Numbered from the stretch's first letter, positions 43,327 to 52,041 are shown. The stretch: DNA of 64,000 nucleotides from Aquimarina sp. AU58 (GCF_900312745.1 NZ_OMPD01000009.1:62001-126000); one strand, 5' to 3'. Program-made: numbers and translations. The notes: generated by a model from the letters alone, not told the origin.

Positions 43327-43382
43327 GAAAAATTGCCAACACTTCGGGAATAGTTACCTAACAAAGACTTGCTTCTCTACAC

Positions 43383-43390
43383 CATCTTTG
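43383..43390 (+). promoter_or_regulatory. -7-like element CATCTTTG of the isochorismatase-like gene
   Basis: CATCTTTG differs from TAnnTTTG at the first base and lies 37 bp upstream of the ATG at 43428. The nearest TTG (43369-43371) is only 11 bp away, too close for a -33 element. Confidence 0.35.
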
Positions 43391-43427
43391 CATTGTCAAA
43401 TTAAGTATTAATCTAAAGAATAAGACA

Positions 43428-44156
43428 ATGAAAAATTTAGTAATAATAGTAACATTAATCATATCAGGTTTAACAAGTGTATATGCACAGTTGCCTGATC
43501 CGGGATTTACTGTAGATCAAAATACAGCCATTGTAATTACAGATCCTCAAAACGATTTTTTAAGTCCTAACGGTGTAACCTGGGGAGTAGTAGGAGAAAG
43601 TGTTACAGCAAATAATACTGTTGATAATATCGAAGCATTATTTAGAGTAGCACAACAAAAGAACATTACCGTTTTTGTTTCTCCACATTATTATTATCCT
43701 CATGATCATACCTGGGAAATAGAAGGAGCACTAGAAGCATTAATGCATAAAATTAATATGTTTGATAGAAAAGATGCATTATCTACAGAAGGTTTTGAAG
43801 GCTCTGGAGCAGATTGGTTGGATAAGTATAAAAAATATATTAAAAAGGATAATGTAATTGTAACAAGTCCTCACAAAGTATATGGGCCAGAATCCAATGA
43901 TTTAGCTTTACAATTACGCAAACATGGATATAGTAAAGTAATATTGGCAGGTATGTCTGCGAACCTGTGTACAGAATCACATATGAGAGATCTTGTAGAA
44001 TCAGGTTTTGATGTAGCTGTAGTAAAAGACGCTACGGCAGGAGCTATTTTACCAGGTTTAAATGCCTATGAGGCAGCAGTGGTAAACTTTCAGATGATCG
44101 CTAGTCATGTTTTTACTACCAAAGATATTGTTAAAGAAATCAATAGTTCTAAATAG
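43428..44156 (+). CDS. Isochorismatase-family cysteine hydrolase, secreted
   Basis: 242 residues with a signal peptide (about 1-20, ending VYAQL). The catalytic triad is visible: Asp39 (AIVITDPQNDF), Lys150 (VTSPHKVYGPE) and Cys181 (AGMSANLCTESHMRDLVE). Such enzymes hydrolyse amides or vinyl ethers (nicotinamidase, N-carbamoyl hydrolase, isochorismatase). Export to the periplasm is unusual for this family. It is the only target-like gene between two AraC genes and is followed by a 66-bp palindrome. Confidence 0.87.
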   Translation: MKNLVIIVTLIISGLTSVYAQLPDPGFTVDQNTAIVITDPQNDFLSPNGVTWGVVGESVTANNTVDNIEALFRVAQQKNITVFVSPHYYYPHDHTWEIEGALEALMHKINMFDRKDALSTEGFEGSGADWLDKYKKYIKKDNVIVTSPHKVYGPESNDLALQLRKHGYSKVILAGMSANLCTESHMRDLVESGFDVAVVKDATAGAILPGLNAYEAAVVNFQMIASHVFTTKDIVKEINSSK

Positions 44157-44209
44157 TAAACTAACAGGATTACAAAAAAATATGAAATGTGATTATTTCA
44201 TAATTGAGG

Positions 44210-44275
44210 ATTCATTTTTAAACAATAAACCCTTGCGAGTAATTACTCGCAAGGGTTTATTGTTTAAAAATGAAT
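44210..44275. repeat. 66-bp perfect palindrome (terminator-like cruciform)
   Basis: All 33 base pairs from 44210/44275 to the centre 44242/44243 are complementary, without spacer. The GC core is CCCTTGCGAGTAATTACTCG and the outer arms are AT-rich (TTTTTAAAC / GTTTAAAAA). It lies 54 bp after the isochorismatase-like stop and 65 bp before the next AraC gene. The base of the stem ends in A/T runs that would suit termination in either direction, but the length is far above the usual terminator. Confidence 0.8.
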
Positions 44276-44339
44276 TTTAATAATAGAAAACAAAAGGAGA
44301 TTCTTTAAAATCTTATTAAATAATTCTTACTTTGGATCT

Positions 44340-45443
44340 ATGGTTATAGAGCTATCTTTTTTCTCAATTTTAGAGCTTCTTACCTTTTCTGGAGCCCTTA
44401 TGTTGGGGCTTCTCTTTTTTACAATGAAGTCTGCTAATAAAAAAGCCAATATTTTTTTGGGGCTATTTCTTTGGATTTTTTCGTTTGGTATTTTTATGGA
44501 TTTATTGGATTACGAAATGGAAGAGGGTGCTCTACTTGATCGTATTTTTTTTCTTGTTTCTTTATGTATTGCTCCGCTTTTATACATGTATACCTATCAA
44601 ACGATAAATAAGCCTTACATAAAAATGTTGAAGTATTTGTTTGTCCCTTTATTTATAACCTATTTGGTTATTCTATTTGTTATAAACTCTGAAGAAATGA
44701 TTTGGGGTATCGATTTAATCGAATATATAATAGAAATTATATTATACGTATTGATTTTGAAAAAATTACAAGGACTTAAATCAGAGTTAAATAATTTCTA
44801 TTCAGAATTAGAAAATAAGAGATTATCCTGGATAAAAACCATCGTTTATATTAGTCTTGCATTTATTGTATTTGATTTTGTAGAAGGTTTTATAGGTTTT
44901 GAAGAGGAAGCGGTAGATCCGTACCTAGGTTCGATTTCGATAGTGCTTTCCTTTATAATGGTGTATTGGATAGCCTACAATGGGTTTTCTCAATCAGAGA
45001 TATTTAAAGCATCTCTTTTTATCCATGATTCGCAAGATCTACCTTCAGAATCATTCAAAGCGCATACGATTACTATAAATGAAACTAGTGCTGAAGATCG
45101 AAAACGATTTGAAGAAGTTAAGGGTACAATCGAAAAAGAAAAGTTGTATGCAAATTCTGAATTAAATTTGCGAACACTCTCCGAATCTCTTCAAATAAAA
45201 GAAAAAGAACTCTCCAGGCTTATAAATATTCATGCCAAAACTAATTTTTATCATTTTATAAATGGTTTTCGGGTCACCGAATTCAAAAGATTAGTACAAA
45301 CCCCAATGGCTCAACAGTTATCGATTTTAGGGATAGCTCAGGAAGCAGGGTTTTCTTCTAAATCAACATTTTATAACACCTTCAAGACCATAGAAGGTAT
45401 GACTCCCAAACAGTACGAGCTATCGCTAAAAAAGTCCGAATAG
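44340..45443 (+). CDS. Membrane-anchored AraC-family regulator
   Basis: 367 residues. About six or seven hydrophobic helices occupy residues 5-225 (starting LSFFSILELLTFSGALMLGL), then a linker and a C-terminal AraC HTH (LRTLSESLQIKEKELSRLIN; ILGIAQEAGFSSKSTFYNTF, about 275-360). This domain order is common in Bacteroidota sensors. It ends in the first copy of a 33-bp repeat and is followed by the TonB receptor, which is the probable target. Confidence 0.88.
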   Translation: MVIELSFFSILELLTFSGALMLGLLFFTMKSANKKANIFLGLFLWIFSFGIFMDLLDYEMEEGALLDRIFFLVSLCIAPLLYMYTYQTINKPYIKMLKYLFVPLFITYLVILFVINSEEMIWGIDLIEYIIEIILYVLILKKLQGLKSELNNFYSELENKRLSWIKTIVYISLAFIVFDFVEGFIGFEEEAVDPYLGSISIVLSFIMVYWIAYNGFSQSEIFKASLFIHDSQDLPSESFKAHTITINETSAEDRKRFEEVKGTIEKEKLYANSELNLRTLSESLQIKEKELSRLINIHAKTNFYHFINGFRVTEFKRLVQTPMAQQLSILGIAQEAGFSSKSTFYNTFKTIEGMTPKQYELSLKKSE

Positions 45444-45460
45444 AAGCAGCTGGACTTGTT
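45428..45460 (+). repeat. 33-bp repeat, copy 1, overlapping the 3' end of the AraC gene
   Basis: Starts AAAAAAGTCC, contains ATAGAAGCA and ends GGACTTGTT; AAGTCC and GGACTT form a short hairpin. Copy 2 is at 48811-48843 with 28 of 33 bases identical. Copy 1 supplies the last codons of the AraC gene (Lys-Lys-Ser-Glu-stop). Confidence 0.7.
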
Positions 45461-45492
45461 GAGTGAAACTATGCCTGGATAGGGGCGTTATT

Positions 45493-45521
45493 TTGTATGT
45501 ACCTAATTTTTATACATACAA
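45493..45521 (+). promoter_or_regulatory. Inverted repeat just upstream of the TonB receptor start
   Basis: TTGTATGTA (45493-45501) and TACATACAA (45513-45521) are perfect 9-bp arms with an 11-nt loop, ending 3 bp before the ATG. It could be a regulator site or a hairpin that masks the ribosome site. A GGGGCGTT motif lies just before it (45482-45489). Confidence 0.5.
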
Positions 45522-45524
45522 TTT

Positions 45525-47933
45525 ATGAAACACCTATTTTTAATTTTTACTTTTTTTTCTGCCTTTTATACGTTACAGGCCCAGTCTCATAGTATCAGTG
45601 GGTCTATTAATGATAGCACGACGGGAGAAACATTGTTGGGAGCTACAATCTATGATAAGCAATCGGGAAAAGGAGCTGTAACTAATGAATATGGATTCTT
45701 TTCTTTAACCCTTAAAGAAGGAGAACATACATTGATTATTTCTTATCTAGGTTATGAGGATATCATTCAAAATATTGATCTAACGGGAAATAAAAAAATA
45801 AACATCGAATTAAAGCCAATCAGCAATAATTTGGATGAAGTTATTATAACCACCAATACAAATAACAAAAGTCAGACAGGAAACATTATTGCAGGTTCTA
45901 TAAACCTGAAACCTCAGGATATAAAAAAACTACCAGCTTTGCTAGGAGAACCAGATGTAACCAGAGCTATGCTTACACAAGCAGGAGTATCTTCTGTAGG
46001 AGAAGGTACATCTGGTTTTAATGTGAGAGGAGGTAATATTGATCAAAATTTGATTCTTCTGGACGAAGCCCCCATTTATAATTCTTCGCATGTTTGGGGA
46101 TTCTTTTCCATTTTTAATTCGGATGCGATAAAAGATATGAAATTATACAAAGGAGGAATCCCAGCAAGGTATGGTGGTAGAGCTTCTTCGGTATTAGATA
46201 TTAGACAGCGAGAGGGGAGTAATAAACAATTTAAAGGAGAAGGAGGACTGGGTCTTTTATTTTCTAGATTAACCCTCGAAGGCCCTATTAAAAAAGATAA
46301 ACTAAGTTATTTAGTCTCTGGTAGGCGTTCCTATTTTGATTTAGCATTTCCGCTCATAAAAAGCTTAAAAGGAAATAAAGTGTATTTCTATGATTTAAAT
46401 GCTAAACTCTCCTGGGATATCAACGAAAAAAATAAACTATTCGCTTCTGGATATTTTGGAGCCGATGTGATGAAACTAAAATTTGATGATACCGATGAGG
46501 ATCAACAAAACACACAGCAAAATACTAATGAGAGTATAAATTTCTCATGGAAAAACAGTACAGCTACAGTACGATGGAATCATATTTTTTCTGAAAGATT
46601 ATTTATGAACTTGTCTGGAGTCTTCAGTCGCTATAATTACTCATTGTCATCAGAAAATAGTAGTGGAGGGCCCGCCGGATCGGCTAGTAATTTTACCTGG
46701 AAATCAGCCGTAGAAAATTGGATACTTAAACCCGATTTTACATTCTTTCAGAATACAGATACCAAAATTCGTTTTGGAGTTAATAGTACATTATATCGTT
46801 TTACTCCTGCAAAGATTACAGGAAACGATACTTCTATAAATACAGTGAACTTTGGTACAGAAAAAGGCCTGGAAATAGCACCTTATGTGTCTTACGAAAA
46901 GAAATTAAATAAGTTTTCTGCAAATATTGGCCTCCGATATTCCTGGTTCGGAAACTTAGGACCGAATAAAGTATCCTTTTATGATGCGCAGGTACCACAA
47001 ACTGTGAGTAGTATTACGGGATCACGTAGTTATAAAAGCAATGAAGTGATTAAAAATTACCATGGTTTTGAGCCCCGATTAGCCCTTAAGTATGATCTTA
47101 ACCAAAGGAAGGCTATAAAATTGGGTTACAATAGGATGTTTCAATATATACACCTGATCTCTAATAGCTATTCTACCCTACCCTTTGATATTTGGAAACC
47201 TGCAGGATATCATATAAAACCTTTGGAAGTGAATCAAATTTCTGCCGGATATGCTTATGATACTCCTAACAGGAAATATAACTTTTCTGTAGAAGGATAT
47301 TACAAGACTTTTAAAAACCTGGTAGAATATAAAAATGGGGCAGATTTGTTTTTGAATGAAAACTTAGAAACTCAGCTATTAACTGCAAAAGGATATTCAT
47401 ACGGCTTAGAATTAAGTGGATATAAAACAAAAGGAAAGCTCACAGGAAATGCTAATTATACGTATTCGGTAACCAAAAGAAAAACTACAAGTTCATTTAA
47501 TTCTGAGAATATTAATAACGGAAATTATTATCCTTCGAATTACGATCGCCCTCATATTTTTAATATTACTTCTAATTATGAATTGTTCAAAAAATGGAGT
47601 GTCGGAGCCTTTTTTACGTATCAAACAGGGAGACCAACAACTTATGCAACAGGCAAGTTTGAAGTGGGTGGCAACCAGTTTTTTACCTACTCAGACAGGA
47701 ATGCATTTCGCTTAAAACCTACTCACCGATTAGATATCTCTTTTACATATACACCTAAAAAGAAACCAAACAGAAGGTGGAGTGGTAATTGGGTGTTCGG
47801 AGTCTATAATGTATACAGTCATAAAAACCCGTTCTCGGTGTATTCTTCTGTGAGAAATAATCAACTAAAAACATTTCAATATTCTGTAATCGGAGCACCA
47901 GTACCCTTTATAACCTATAATTTTAAATTTTAA
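45525..47933 (+). CDS. TonB-dependent outer-membrane receptor with CarboxypepD-regulatory-like domain
   Basis: 802 residues: signal peptide (about 1-19), a peptidase-regulatory beta domain (HSISGSINDSTTGETLLGAT, about 22-41, to about 105), plug (GEPDVTRAMLTQAGVSSVGE, then GFNVRGGNIDQNLILLDEAP) and a 22-strand barrel ending GAPVPFITYNFKF. This is a 'small' TonB receptor of the FecA/iron or peptide type rather than SusC, since its partner is DUF4249, not SusD. Ligand unknown. It is probably regulated by the AraC protein just upstream. Confidence 0.92.
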   Translation: MKHLFLIFTFFSAFYTLQAQSHSISGSINDSTTGETLLGATIYDKQSGKGAVTNEYGFFSLTLKEGEHTLIISYLGYEDIIQNIDLTGNKKINIELKPISNNLDEVIITTNTNNKSQTGNIIAGSINLKPQDIKKLPALLGEPDVTRAMLTQAGVSSVGEGTSGFNVRGGNIDQNLILLDEAPIYNSSHVWGFFSIFNSDAIKDMKLYKGGIPARYGGRASSVLDIRQREGSNKQFKGEGGLGLLFSRLTLEGPIKKDKLSYLVSGRRSYFDLAFPLIKSLKGNKVYFYDLNAKLSWDINEKNKLFASGYFGADVMKLKFDDTDEDQQNTQQNTNESINFSWKNSTATVRWNHIFSERLFMNLSGVFSRYNYSLSSENSSGGPAGSASNFTWKSAVENWILKPDFTFFQNTDTKIRFGVNSTLYRFTPAKITGNDTSINTVNFGTEKGLEIAPYVSYEKKLNKFSANIGLRYSWFGNLGPNKVSFYDAQVPQTVSSITGSRSYKSNEVIKNYHGFEPRLALKYDLNQRKAIKLGYNRMFQYIHLISNSYSTLPFDIWKPAGYHIKPLEVNQISAGYAYDTPNRKYNFSVEGYYKTFKNLVEYKNGADLFLNENLETQLLTAKGYSYGLELSGYKTKGKLTGNANYTYSVTKRKTTSSFNSENINNGNYYPSNYDRPHIFNITSNYELFKKWSVGAFFTYQTGRPTTYATGKFEVGGNQFFTYSDRNAFRLKPTHRLDISFTYTPKKKPNRRWSGNWVFGVYNVYSHKNPFSVYSSVRNNQLKTFQYSVIGAPVPFITYNFKF

Positions 47934-47938
47934 GTAAG

Positions 47939-48811
47939 ATGAAAAGTATATATATAAAAATAATAGTAAGTAGTTTGCTTATCTTTTGTATTACCAGTTG
48001 TACCAAAGAAATAAGCCTCGATGTTACTCATGAGCCTCAAACTATCATTTTTGGTTCTATTTCTAATGAAAATGTTCCGGTTTCCATACGTATTCAGCAA
48101 TCGGTTCCTTTACAAGATTCATCATCTTCAAAACCTGTAAATGATGCTTCGGTATCGTTGTATGCAAAAGATACTTCGGGAAATACAAATCTAGTTACAA
48201 ATGATTTTGTGATTGATCAAGGCGTTTATACTTCAGCTCAATCTATTTCAACTACAATAGGTTATTCGTATTGGATAGAAGTACGATTAAATGATGGAAC
48301 TCTATTTAAATCAAAAGAAGAGCTGTTAAAACCTGTTGTTCTTATTAACAATACAAGCATTAAAAATGGAGATATTTTAGAGATAGAGTTTAGTGACCCA
48401 GGTGATGATACCAACTTTTATAAGTTTACTGTAGAGTTATTTAATGAAGGACAATTAGTCTCATCTAATACATCACAATCTAATGATGTAGTATTTAATG
48501 GCAAAGAAAGTGCATCTGTAGAAGTTGATTTGTTTAGGTTACAGGATGATGATGAGGATATTACAGTTCTTTATGATGAAATAAAAGTTACTTTTTGTAA
48601 TATCAATTTCGACTCTTACCAATTCTACTTAAATCAAAGTTTACAATTAGAAGCAAATGATAGTGAAAGCTCTGGAGATCCGAGTCAATTGTTTGCAACA
48701 CCACCCGTAAATCTCTTGGGAAATATTACGAACTCAGGCTCAAATAAAGTTGTCCTGGGCAATTTTACTGTCAATGCCGTAAGTACTGTAAATCAAATTG
48801 GCAGTAATTAA
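47939..48811 (+). CDS. DUF4249 lipoprotein
   Basis: 290 residues: lipobox CITSC (Cys21), then beta-sandwich-like repeats (EPQTIIFGSISNENVPVSIR; FKSKEELLKPV; DLFRLQDD). This matches DUF4249, a family found as the partner of TonB receptors in Bacteroidota. It lies 5 bp after the receptor stop, so both are in one operon. It probably caps or delivers the ligand. The stop TAA is at 48809-48811, where repeat copy 2 starts. Confidence 0.85.
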   Translation: MKSIYIKIIVSSLLIFCITSCTKEISLDVTHEPQTIIFGSISNENVPVSIRIQQSVPLQDSSSSKPVNDASVSLYAKDTSGNTNLVTNDFVIDQGVYTSAQSISTTIGYSYWIEVRLNDGTLFKSKEELLKPVVLINNTSIKNGDILEIEFSDPGDDTNFYKFTVELFNEGQLVSSNTSQSNDVVFNGKESASVEVDLFRLQDDDEDITVLYDEIKVTFCNINFDSYQFYLNQSLQLEANDSESSGDPSQLFATPPVNLLGNITNSGSNKVVLGNFTVNAVSTVNQIGSN

Positions 48812-48843
48812 AAAAAGTCCAGATAGAAGCATTCGGACTTGTT
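48811..48843 (+). repeat. 33-bp repeat, copy 2, at the 3' end of the DUF4249 gene
   Basis: 28 of 33 bases match copy 1 at 45428-45460: AAAAAAGTCC, ATAGAAGCA and GGACTTGTT are conserved; two bases (AG for GA) and three bases (TTC for GCT) differ. The two copies bracket the receptor/DUF4249 pair. Confidence 0.7.
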
Positions 48844-48912
48844 CTGTGGAATAATTTTTAGGGTTTAGCGTCATTTAGATGTTGTAGATATAAACAATAA
48901 AATTTTAGAATT

Positions 48913-49521
48913 ATGAAAATGAAAAAAAATCAACTTATCATCCTGTTTTTAATCTCTGTAAGCTTTTTGGCATGTACTAATGATGATGATAACAATGTAG
49001 CTCAAGGTGATTTTGGAATTTTTAAATCAATAAATGAAACGACTGCAGAAATGAATGGTACGATTACAAGCGCTACCCCTGCTCATTTTAATAACCTACT
49101 GGCAAAATATCCCAAGTTGAAAAAGATAAATATGTTGGATTGCCCTGGTTCTGAAGATGATGATGCTAATTTGATAGTTTCCAAAAAAATGCATGATAGC
49201 GGAATAGAATTTCATTTGTCTGCACGTTCTGTCATCGCCTCTGGAGCAGTAGATATGTATGTAGGAGGGGTAAAAAGAACACGCGAACAAGGAAGTCGCA
49301 TCGGAGTACATTCCTGGGGAGCAGCTCCCGGACAACCAATCGCTACTTCATATCCTGTAGGTCACGCTGTGCATTTACCATATATCAATTATTACAAGTC
49401 GGTTGGATTTACACAGAAAGAAGCAGAAGATTTTTATTATTTCACGATTAATGCTGCTTCTGCAGAAAGGGTTCACTGGATGACTGAAGAAGAAATAACC
49501 CAATATAAAATAACAAAATAA
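48913..49521 (+). CDS. ClpP-like lipoprotein (COG3904-like)
   Basis: 202 residues: lipobox SFLAC (Cys21), acidic NDDDNN linker. A ClpP/crotonase-like fold is suggested by LLAKYPKLKKINMLDCPGS (about 62-80), SARSVIASGAVDMYVGGVKR (about 103-122; candidate nucleophile Ser110) and GVHSWG (131-136; candidate His133). A catalytic Asp is not obvious. The pattern resembles secreted ClpP-like proteins of COG3904. It is followed 6 bp later by another lipoprotein, so the two probably share an operon. Confidence 0.7.
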   Translation: MKMKKNQLIILFLISVSFLACTNDDDNNVAQGDFGIFKSINETTAEMNGTITSATPAHFNNLLAKYPKLKKINMLDCPGSEDDDANLIVSKKMHDSGIEFHLSARSVIASGAVDMYVGGVKRTREQGSRIGVHSWGAAPGQPIATSYPVGHAVHLPYINYYKSVGFTQKEAEDFYYFTINAASAERVHWMTEEEITQYKITK

Positions 49522-49527
49522 TAAAGT

Positions 49528-50403
49528 ATGAAAAACCATTTTAGAATAGTAAATGTGATAGTAGTAACCTGCACCATTTTAAGTTGTGTAGCTTGCTCAA
49601 ATGACGATGATATTGCAACAATACCAACAACGGGAACGATTAATGCAGGTAATGATCCAAATTTTAAAATTGTAGAAAATACAGATACGGGTTTTAGTGC
49701 ATTTAACAGAAAAGTTATGGTTTTTGATATTCCAATTTATGCTGTAGCTGCGGTAGAAGATGTTAAGCTGTTACATGCAGCTAATTTAATGGCTCAATAT
49801 TTAGATAATGACGAAGATGGTTCGATTGATAATACAACGATTCACAATTCGATGAAATCTAACAAAGCTTTTTTATTTATGTGGAAAACAGAAGCAGATA
49901 GAGATAATTTTAATCCTCCTGCAGGGTTTAAAGTTGGCCAAGACCTAGGAGCAGACGAAACCGTGCCAGCATGGCATACAAACGGGCATACGGGATCATT
50001 TGATGCTGCTTTAGAAGAAGTGTGGCATATTATCACTAATGGCGGGCATGAAAGAGCTTATCCCAGAGTCTTTAGTTCTCAATCGGGATCAGAAATCAGT
50101 AAAGCAATGGATGTTGCCCGTGGAGGGAACTTTCAATCTCCGCCAGCTAGCTATCCTGCCAGTGCCTGGTATACTTATGATGATACTACCTGTGACTACA
50201 ATTGCCAGGTTGGCGAATATTTATATTGGGTGATGAGTTCTATGCTTGGGGCACAAGAAAATAGATTAAGTGAAATTGACAATGAATGGAGGTTAAACAC
50301 TAGAGCCAAAGTAGAAGCAACCGATACAAAAGCCTGGGCAATATTTACAAATCCAGCATATAAAATGCCAGCAAAATTGCCAGATGGTACCTATAAAAGA
50401 TAA
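49528..50403 (+). CDS. Lipoprotein with EExWH motif and Ca-loop, unknown function
   Basis: 291 residues: lipobox CVAC (Cys23). A calcium loop DNDEDGSID (93-101) and a possible zinc site in AALEEVWHIITNGGHERAYP (160-179: Glu163/164, His167, His174). A cluster of Cys (CDYNCQ) follows. The EExWH arrangement is not standard HExxH, so metallopeptidase activity is a guess. It lies 6 bp after the ClpP-like gene and likely acts on the same surface substrate. Confidence 0.65.
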   Translation: MKNHFRIVNVIVVTCTILSCVACSNDDDIATIPTTGTINAGNDPNFKIVENTDTGFSAFNRKVMVFDIPIYAVAAVEDVKLLHAANLMAQYLDNDEDGSIDNTTIHNSMKSNKAFLFMWKTEADRDNFNPPAGFKVGQDLGADETVPAWHTNGHTGSFDAALEEVWHIITNGGHERAYPRVFSSQSGSEISKAMDVARGGNFQSPPASYPASAWYTYDDTTCDYNCQVGEYLYWVMSSMLGAQENRLSEIDNEWRLNTRAKVEATDTKAWAIFTNPAYKMPAKLPDGTYKR

Positions 50404-50556
50404 TAAAAATAGGGTATAATAAACTTTAGTTGTTGTTTATATATAACATTTTGTAACATCTAAATGTATTTCAGTCTTTTGAAAGGGTAGGTAATAGCAA
50501 GTAGTGTAATTCATAGTAAATGTTGTAATAGAAAATACAGATTAATAAAGTGTTGT

Positions 50557-50593
50557 GGGGCGTTTCTATATTATAGTAATGTAATTACGCCCC
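50557..50593 (+). promoter_or_regulatory. GC-rich inverted repeat upstream of the dioxygenase gene
   Basis: GGGGCGT (50557-50563) and ACGCCCC (50587-50593) are perfect arms with a 23-nt loop, 22 bp upstream of the ATG. The GGGGCGTT motif also lies before the TonB receptor (45482-45489), and AGCGTCATTT before the ClpP-like gene (48867-48876). Confidence 0.4.
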
Positions 50594-50615
50594 TGCAACC
50601 ACAAATGATGATATT

Positions 50616-51308
50616 ATGGATAGAAAGAAATTTTTGAAAAATGGAATGGCAGGAATAGGTTCTATTATTGCAATTCCAACGTTAATAGCATCTTGTAATA
50701 AAGATGATGATGCAGGAGGCGCAGTAGATGCTGGATCATGTGTTGTCTCCCCGGTAGAAACAGCAGGGCCGTTTCCAATAAAAACACCAGCAGATTTGGT
50801 AAAAGAAAATATAATTGGTAATCGTACAGGAATTCCTTTAAAAATAACAATACAGGTGCAAAATGTAAATGATAATTGTAAACCATTAGCAGGAGCGTTT
50901 GTAGATATCTGGCAATGTGATGCAAAGGGAAATTATTCTGAATATTCTGGTCAGTTAGATGGAGATTTTACAAGTCAAAATTTTTTAAGAGGAAGACAAA
51001 CTACAGATACCAGTGGTAACGCTTCGTTTATAAGTATATATCCTGGATGGTACCCAGGTAGAGCTCCTCATCTTCACTTAGAAATTTTAAAATCATCGGG
51101 GCAATCATTACTTATTACTCAAGTTGCTTTTCCCGAAGATATTTCTAAAGCAGTCTATGCTACTACGAATTATAAAGGAGATTTTGATACTTCGAATGCT
51201 CAGGATGGTATTTTTTCTGGTGATATTAATCGCAGTATAGCGAATTCTGTAACAGGAAATACAACCGATGGATATGTTCTAACAAAGATCATAAAAGTGT
51301 CGGGATAA
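50616..51308 (+). CDS. Intradiol ring-cleavage dioxygenase-like lipoprotein
   Basis: 230 residues: N-terminal RKKFLKNGMAGIGSIIAIPT, a Tat- or Sec-like signal, with lipobox IASC (Cys27). The dioxygenase domain has the four Fe(III) ligands: Tyr107 (GNYSEY), Tyr146 (PGWYPGRAPH), His152 and His154 (HLHLE). Such enzymes open catechol or protocatechuate rings with O2; export and lipidation are seen in a separate branch found in many Bacteroidota. It ends in a strong terminator. Confidence 0.87.
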   Translation: MDRKKFLKNGMAGIGSIIAIPTLIASCNKDDDAGGAVDAGSCVVSPVETAGPFPIKTPADLVKENIIGNRTGIPLKITIQVQNVNDNCKPLAGAFVDIWQCDAKGNYSEYSGQLDGDFTSQNFLRGRQTTDTSGNASFISIYPGWYPGRAPHLHLEILKSSGQSLLITQVAFPEDISKAVYATTNYKGDFDTSNAQDGIFSGDINRSIANSVTGNTTDGYVLTKIIKVSG

Positions 51309-51347
51309 ATCTAGAATGTTAGACTTTTGACTCATGTTATAAAAACA

Positions 51348-51375
51348 AAAAACCCAAACATCTGTTTGGGTTTTT
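51348..51375. terminator. Intrinsic terminator after the dioxygenase gene
   Basis: Perfect 13-bp arms (AAAAACCCAAACA and its complement) with a very short apical spacer (ACATCTGT as a loop), flanked by A and T runs. Works in both directions between the convergent dioxygenase and DUF5648 genes. Confidence 0.88.
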
Positions 51376-51468
51376 CGTGGTGTAATTCCTTCAGATAAAT
51401 ATCAACATGTATTTTACTCACAAACTCAAAATGATTTTTGAAGGCACCTTTTCTTATCGATTATATTT

Positions 51469-52041
51469 TTAATACACCCAGCCAGTTACTCCTTCATATT
51501 TATATCCGGCGTTAATACCTTCAGAATAATTTTTGGTATACAGGTGATCAGAATGTTGAGTATTGTAAAAGCGATAGAGTTTTTTTCTTCCGTTACCTGG
51601 TTTTTTATGTATTAAAACAAGTCGGGAAACATCTTTCCAACCTTTACTGATTAAAGTTAAAATTTCGGTAGGGCTAGTTGTTAAAACGAAATCTATTTTT
51701 CTCGGATGTAACAAAAAGTATAATTCGTTATATGTGTTAAAATCAATTTCTCGACGAGATCTGGCTACGTCGGTCCTAAAGGAAACCCCTTCTCTACGAC
51801 CTATTCCAATACCTTGACCTCCTTGTGTTTTATAGGTATGAAGAGATGCAGATCCCCCACTATAATATCGATACACATTTTGAGAACTCAAGGCCCTTAA
51901 TTTGGTGTTGCTACTGTTTTCGGTTGCATTAGAAACTTGCTCTAGAGATAACTCTTCATTTTCTGATTCACAAGAAGTCAGTAGTAAACATATTACAAAA
52001 GTCAAATTTAAAATTGAAACTAAGAATTTGGTTTTTTTCAT
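51469..52041 (-). CDS. Lipoprotein with DUF5648-type repeats
   Basis: 190 residues: lipobox LLLTSC (Cys24), a Ser/Thr/Asn-rich linker, then two repeat units of the DUF5648 type: VYRYYSGGSASLHTYKT (about 57-73) and LYRFYNTQHSDHLYTKN (about 155-171), ending GVTGWVY. The basic stretch between them (RREGVSFRTDVARSRREID) is unusual. Surface exposure is likely; function unknown. Confidence 0.75.
   Translation of the reverse strand: MKKTKFLVSILNLTFVICLLLTSCESENEELSLEQVSNATENSSNTKLRALSSQNVYRYYSGGSASLHTYKTQGGQGIGIGRREGVSFRTDVARSRREIDFNTYNELYFLLHPRKIDFVLTTSPTEILTLISKGWKDVSRLVLIHKKPGNGRKKLYRFYNTQHSDHLYTKNYSEGINAGYKYEGVTGWVY

Noticed and set aside
45525..48811. SusC/SusD polysaccharide utilisation locus
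   Set aside because: The receptor partner is DUF4249, not SusD, and no glycosidases are adjacent.
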